NCBI RefSeq assembly: GCF_000499385.1
Contig: NW_013654464.1
Location: 1-22,550 of the forward strand
Source of the DNA: Eimeria necatrix
Lineage: Eukaryota > Apicomplexa > Conoidasida > Eucoccidiorida > Eimeriidae
Length of the DNA: 22,550 nucleotides
Direction of reading: 5' to 3'
Shown here: positions 19,896 through 22,550 of the stretch, in pieces
Position numbering within the stretch: position 1 is the first letter of the stretch
How the letters are laid out: each line of letters begins with the position of its first letter
The notes under the pieces: model-generated
What the model saw: the letters and a program-made list of their open reading frames with translations, nothing else
Databases searched by the model: none
What the model was told of the DNA's origin: nothing
Program-made: the position numbers and the translations under genes

Positions 19896-19910
19896 AGGTG
19901 TACAGACACC
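19896..19910 (+). promoter_or_regulatory. Palindromic AGGTGTACNNACACC motif, copy 4
   Basis: AGGTGTACAGACACC, identical over these 15 bases to the minus-strand reading of the copy at 16719-16734. It is preceded by CTTCC. No gene is visible next to it. Confidence 0.4.
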
Positions 19911-19954
19911 ACAACTTACCTGCGGAAAGCGCATGCAAACCCATTACCTACAAC

Positions 19955-20190
19955 TTACAGCTAGCTACAGCTAGCTGTAGCTAGCTGTGGCTAGCTGTAG
20001 CTAGCTGTGGCTAGCTAGCTGCAGCTAGCTGTAGCCAGCTGTAGTTAGCTGCAGCTAGCTAGCTGCAGCTTGCTAGCTGCAGCTAGCTAGCTGCAGCTAG
20101 CTGTGGCTAGCTGCAGCAAGCCGTGTCTGCAGCTAGCTGTAGCTAGCTGTAGTTGGCAGCAGCTAGCGGTGGCTAGCTGCAGCCAGCCGC
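19955..20190. repeat. CTAGCTGYRG decamer satellite block 5
   Basis: About 230 bp of CTAGCTGTAG/CTAGCTGTGG/CTAGCTGCAG decamers with occasional AGCTAGCTAGC insertions that shift register. Confidence 0.9.
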
Positions 20191-20219
20191 GAGAGCTACG
20201 TGGGGTGCCCGGGAGGTCC

Positions 20220-20275
20220 CAAACCCTAAACCCTAAACCCTAAACCCTAAACCCTAAACCCTAAACCCTAAAAAT
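20220..20275 (-). repeat. AAACCCT telomere-like array
   Basis: Seven tandem AAACCCT units on the plus strand. It lies about 530 bp beyond the stop of the minus-strand RRM gene. Confidence 0.95.
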
Positions 20276-20576
20276 GGAGGATTAAATTAAATAAAATTAA
20301 GTTAAATACTAAATGTCCTAAAGGGTGCTGCTGCAGGCGCCGAGCCCAGTCGCCCAGGCGCGTTTGGCGCCGCTACCGCTGCTGCAGCAGCTGCTGCAGC
20401 TGTCGCTGCTGCTGCTGCTGCGGCTGTTGCTGCTGCTGCTGCTGCTGCAGCAGCAGCAGCAGCAGGAATGCGCGCAGCCATTAATTACCCGTTCCCTGTT
20501 TGTGTCTCCTTTCTGCTGCTGCTACCTGAAGTGGCAAACGAATGCATAAACACAGAGCCCGATCCCCTCGACCCCC

Positions 20577-20628
<52 letters not shown>

Positions 20629-20735
20629 TTGCTGTTGCTGCTGCATTTCCTGGCGCCCCCCGCTGCCCCGCAGCTGCTGCAGGGGCTGTTCGTCGCTGGC
20701 CCTGAGCTGGGCGCTGCCCAGCTTCCCACTCTCCC

Positions 20736-20786
<51 letters not shown>

Positions 20787-20805
20787 AGCGCAGCAGCAGC
20801 AGCAA
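20276..20805. other. 3' flank of RRM gene, CAG/CTG-rich
   Basis: An AT-rich tract (20280-20310), CTG/CAG runs at 20380-20465, 20579-20645 and 20738-20800, and unique sequence at 20466-20578. On the minus strand it reads as poly-Gln, poly-Ala or poly-Ser depending on frame. It is probably 3' UTR or intergenic sequence; no supported gene. Confidence 0.5.
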
Positions 20806-21639
20806 CTACTCGGAAAGCCCGTGGGCACTGTAGAGCTGCTGCGCATCAGCAGCAAGCGGGTAATAGGGCCCCAAGGGAAAGGACAGCAGCTGCGCATAAG
20901 CAGCAGAGAGGGGCCCCTTGAGTTCGGGGCCCCCGGGGCCCCCGGGGCCCCCGGGGCCCCCGGGGCCCCCGGGGGCCCCCGGGGACTGTGGGGCCGCTAT
21001 AAAGGGGAATGGAGACAAAGAGTACCCATAAATGTCGCTGTAAGTACCCTCGGAGAAGACCAGTGGTCCATCTCTGCTGCTGGGGGGCGGGAGGACGCAG
21101 CGGCCCATGGGAAGGGGCCTCTGGGGGCCCCCGAAGGGGCCCCGGGGGCCCCCCTCGGGGGGGCCCCCCGGGAAGGGGGGCCCCCGGGGGCCCCCGCCCT
21201 CGCCGCGGCGGTAGCGCGGCCGCTGCTGCTCGTGCGCGTGCGCTGCTGCTGCTGCTGCTGCTGCTTCCCAGGGGTGCAGCATTGCTGCAGGGGGCCCCCT
21301 GCCTGCGGGTCCCGGCCCCGCTGCTGCTGCTGCTGCTGCTGCTGCGTTCTCCGCTGCAGCAGCAGCAGCAGCAGCAGCGGCGGCGGCCTGCTGGGGGCGT
21401 CTGTGGCTGGGCGCGGCGCCGAGCTTGCCGCCCTGGTGCTGCTGCTGCTGCTGCAGCAGGTGGAGCGCGTTGCTGCTGCTGCTGCTGCTGCTTCTCCCGC
21501 TCTGTTGCTGCGTCTGCTGCTGCTGGCCCTGCTGCTGGTTCTGCTGCTGGTTCTGCTGCTGGTTCTGCTGCTGGTTCTGCGCGTTCTGCGCCGCCGCCGC
21601 CGCCGCCGCCCCCTGCTGCTGCTGCTGCTGCTTGGCGTA

Positions 21640-21671
<32 letters not shown>

Positions 21672-22464
21672 GGGCGGAAGAAGCAAAATGCACGAAGACC
21701 ATCCGGCCATCTATTATCCTTTCACTCATTTGCACTGCTTTGAAGGCCTCCGAAGGAGTGGCGAAGTTCAGAAAGCCGAAGCCGCGGCTGCGGCCTTCGG
21801 CGTCGCGGACCACCACGCACTCCTGGAGGGCCCCGAAGACTCCAAAGACTCTTCTCAGAGTTTCCGAAGTTGTTTGGTCGTGTAAATTGCGAACAAAGAG
21901 CTTTGTTTGGTCCTTCGCGGCGAACAAATCGGCCGCCAGCTTCACCTGCATGCATGCATGCATGCATGCATGCGCGCATGCATGCGCATGCACGCGGCGT
22001 GCGCGCAGCCCGTTTGCGGGTTTCGCACGCTGTTTCGGGCTATTTAAAGGGTTTAATTGGTTTAATTTGTTATTTTATTAATTTAAAGCGTTTAATCGGC
22101 CGCTTTGGGCGGCGCGCGCACCTGGAGCTGGCGGCCGTCGAGGGTGAGCGGGCAGGCGACGAAGCAGCGCGAGACCCCCTCCGGGAAGGCGAAAGTGACG
22201 AATCCGTAGCCCCTGCTTTGCCCGTCTCGCTCCCGAACTATTAAGGCGTCTGCGACGCAGCCAAAGGTGCGAAAAAACGCCAAAAAACGCTCGTCAGAAG
22301 TGCAAAAATGGACATTTCGGACCATCAGGCGGCGGGAGGCGGGCGAGGCGTGCACGCGGTCCGCGCAGTGTCTGTACACCGCGCCGTCCCGCAGCGCCGC
22401 CCACGACAGCAGGTCCAGCAGCTGCTCGCGAGACAGCGGAGACAAAAAGTGCCGCAAGGACGCC

Positions 22465-22530
<66 letters not shown>

Positions 22531-22550
22531 GGGGAGGTGGGGGTGGGGGG
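20806..22550 (-). CDS. Two-RRM RNA-binding protein, hnRNP/UBA2-like (5' end beyond window)
   Basis: Two minus-strand exons. Exon A (22550-22122, open to the edge) encodes poly-Ser from 20 CTG units, a helical segment REQLLDLLSWAALRDGAVYR, and RRM1 (RNP2 LMVRNV, RNP1 RGYGFVTF). Exon B (21945-20806) encodes RRM2 (RNP2 LFVRNL, RNP1 RGFGFLNF, ending IIDGRMVFVHFAS) followed by a low-complexity tail of Ser, Gln, Asn, Ala and Gly/Pro. It ends with a Tyr-containing segment (GTYSDIYGYSLSPFPF) and HGLSE, stop at 20806-20808. Splicing CAG at 22122 to GTGAAG at 21945 (phase 0, donor GTGCGC, acceptor ATGCAG) restores the canonical RRM1 end LDGRQLQVKLA, which strongly supports the join. The helix-RRM-RRM order resembles plant UBA2-type hnRNP-like proteins. 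It is likely an mRNA-binding, possibly granule-forming protein; targets are unknown. Confidence 0.88.
21946..22121 (-). other. Intron with GCATGC repeats in the RRM gene
   Basis: A 176-nt GT-AG intron. Its 3' portion (21949-22005) is ATGCATGC and GCGCATGC repeat ending ATGCAG at the acceptor. The 5' half is AT-rich (TTTAATTGG, TTATTTTATT). It is defined by restoration of the RRM1 C-terminus when removed. Confidence 0.85.
22468..22527 (-). repeat. (CTG)20 microsatellite in coding sequence
   Basis: Twenty uninterrupted CTG units on the plus strand, encoding poly-Ser (AGC) in the RRM gene frame. Confidence 0.95.

Noticed and set aside
20325..20549. Plus-strand Leu-rich ORF after the AAACCCT array
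   Set aside because: It consists of CTG repeats with no domain, and the neighbouring gene is clearly on the minus strand.
21946..21993. Cys/His/Met/Ala-rich N-terminus (HACMHACMQ type) of the RRM2 frame
   Set aside because: It is intron sequence (GCATGC repeats). Splicing at 21945/22122 restores the conserved end of RRM1, and the supposed start at 21993 is GTG.

Overview
The window looks like a repeat-rich segment of an apicomplexan (coccidian) nuclear genome, most likely Eimeria. The signs are dense CAG/CTG trinucleotide runs encoding homopolymers of Gln, Ala, Ser and Leu, dozens of short interstitial arrays of the telomere-like heptamer TTTAGGG/AAACCCT, GGGGCCCC-rich blocks, and spliced eukaryotic genes threaded through these repeats. 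The species cannot be named from this window. No bacterial operons, rRNA, tRNA, CRISPR array or transposase were seen.

Layout. (1) 1-550: an exon on the minus strand from the N-terminal part of a JmjC/cupin-8 protein resembling the tRNA wybutosine hydroxylase TYW5. (2) 550-2960: repeats only (CTAGCTGYRG decamers, AT-rich tracts, telomere-like arrays of both orientations) with no convincing gene. (3) 3023-3928, plus: an intron-less ORF for a predicted secreted or single-pass membrane protein. (4) 3940-6450: TTAA repeats, a large GGGGCCCC block, telomere-like arrays, AAAT repeats and the largest decamer block. (5) 6450-12308, minus: a 1952-codon Gln-rich protein with an AT-hook, a coiled coil and about 15-17 copies of a short acidic/leucine motif set in poly-Gln. 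(6) 12310-15250: CAG blocks, telomere-like arrays and a second GGGGCCCC block, with a few candidate exons. (7) 15265-16643, minus: a complete five-exon gene for a UBE2D/Ubc4-5-class ubiquitin-conjugating enzyme, reconstructed by splice sites and protein conservation, with a probable 5' UTR exon at 16733-16792. (8) 16800-20800: mainly repeats, including decamer satellites, a nested GATC palindrome, an ATTTAAATGC satellite and long AT microsatellites. (9) 20806-22550, minus: the 3' part of a two-RRM RNA-binding protein whose two visible exons are separated by a GCATGC-rich intron.

The window is not an operon; the genes are unrelated housekeeping or regulatory functions (ubiquitin conjugation, RNA binding, possible tRNA modification) plus lineage-specific low-complexity proteins. 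The most notable observation is that all four coding introns of the E2 gene contain telomere-like arrays, always with TTTAGGG in the sense orientation just upstream of the 3' splice site. A second is a recurrent palindromic sequence, AGGTGTACNNACACC, that repeatedly sits where a 5' splice site or promoter element could be. Long open frames alone mean little here because CAG/CTG repeats have no stops in any frame; gene calls rest on conserved domains, splice-site coherence or non-repeat protein content.
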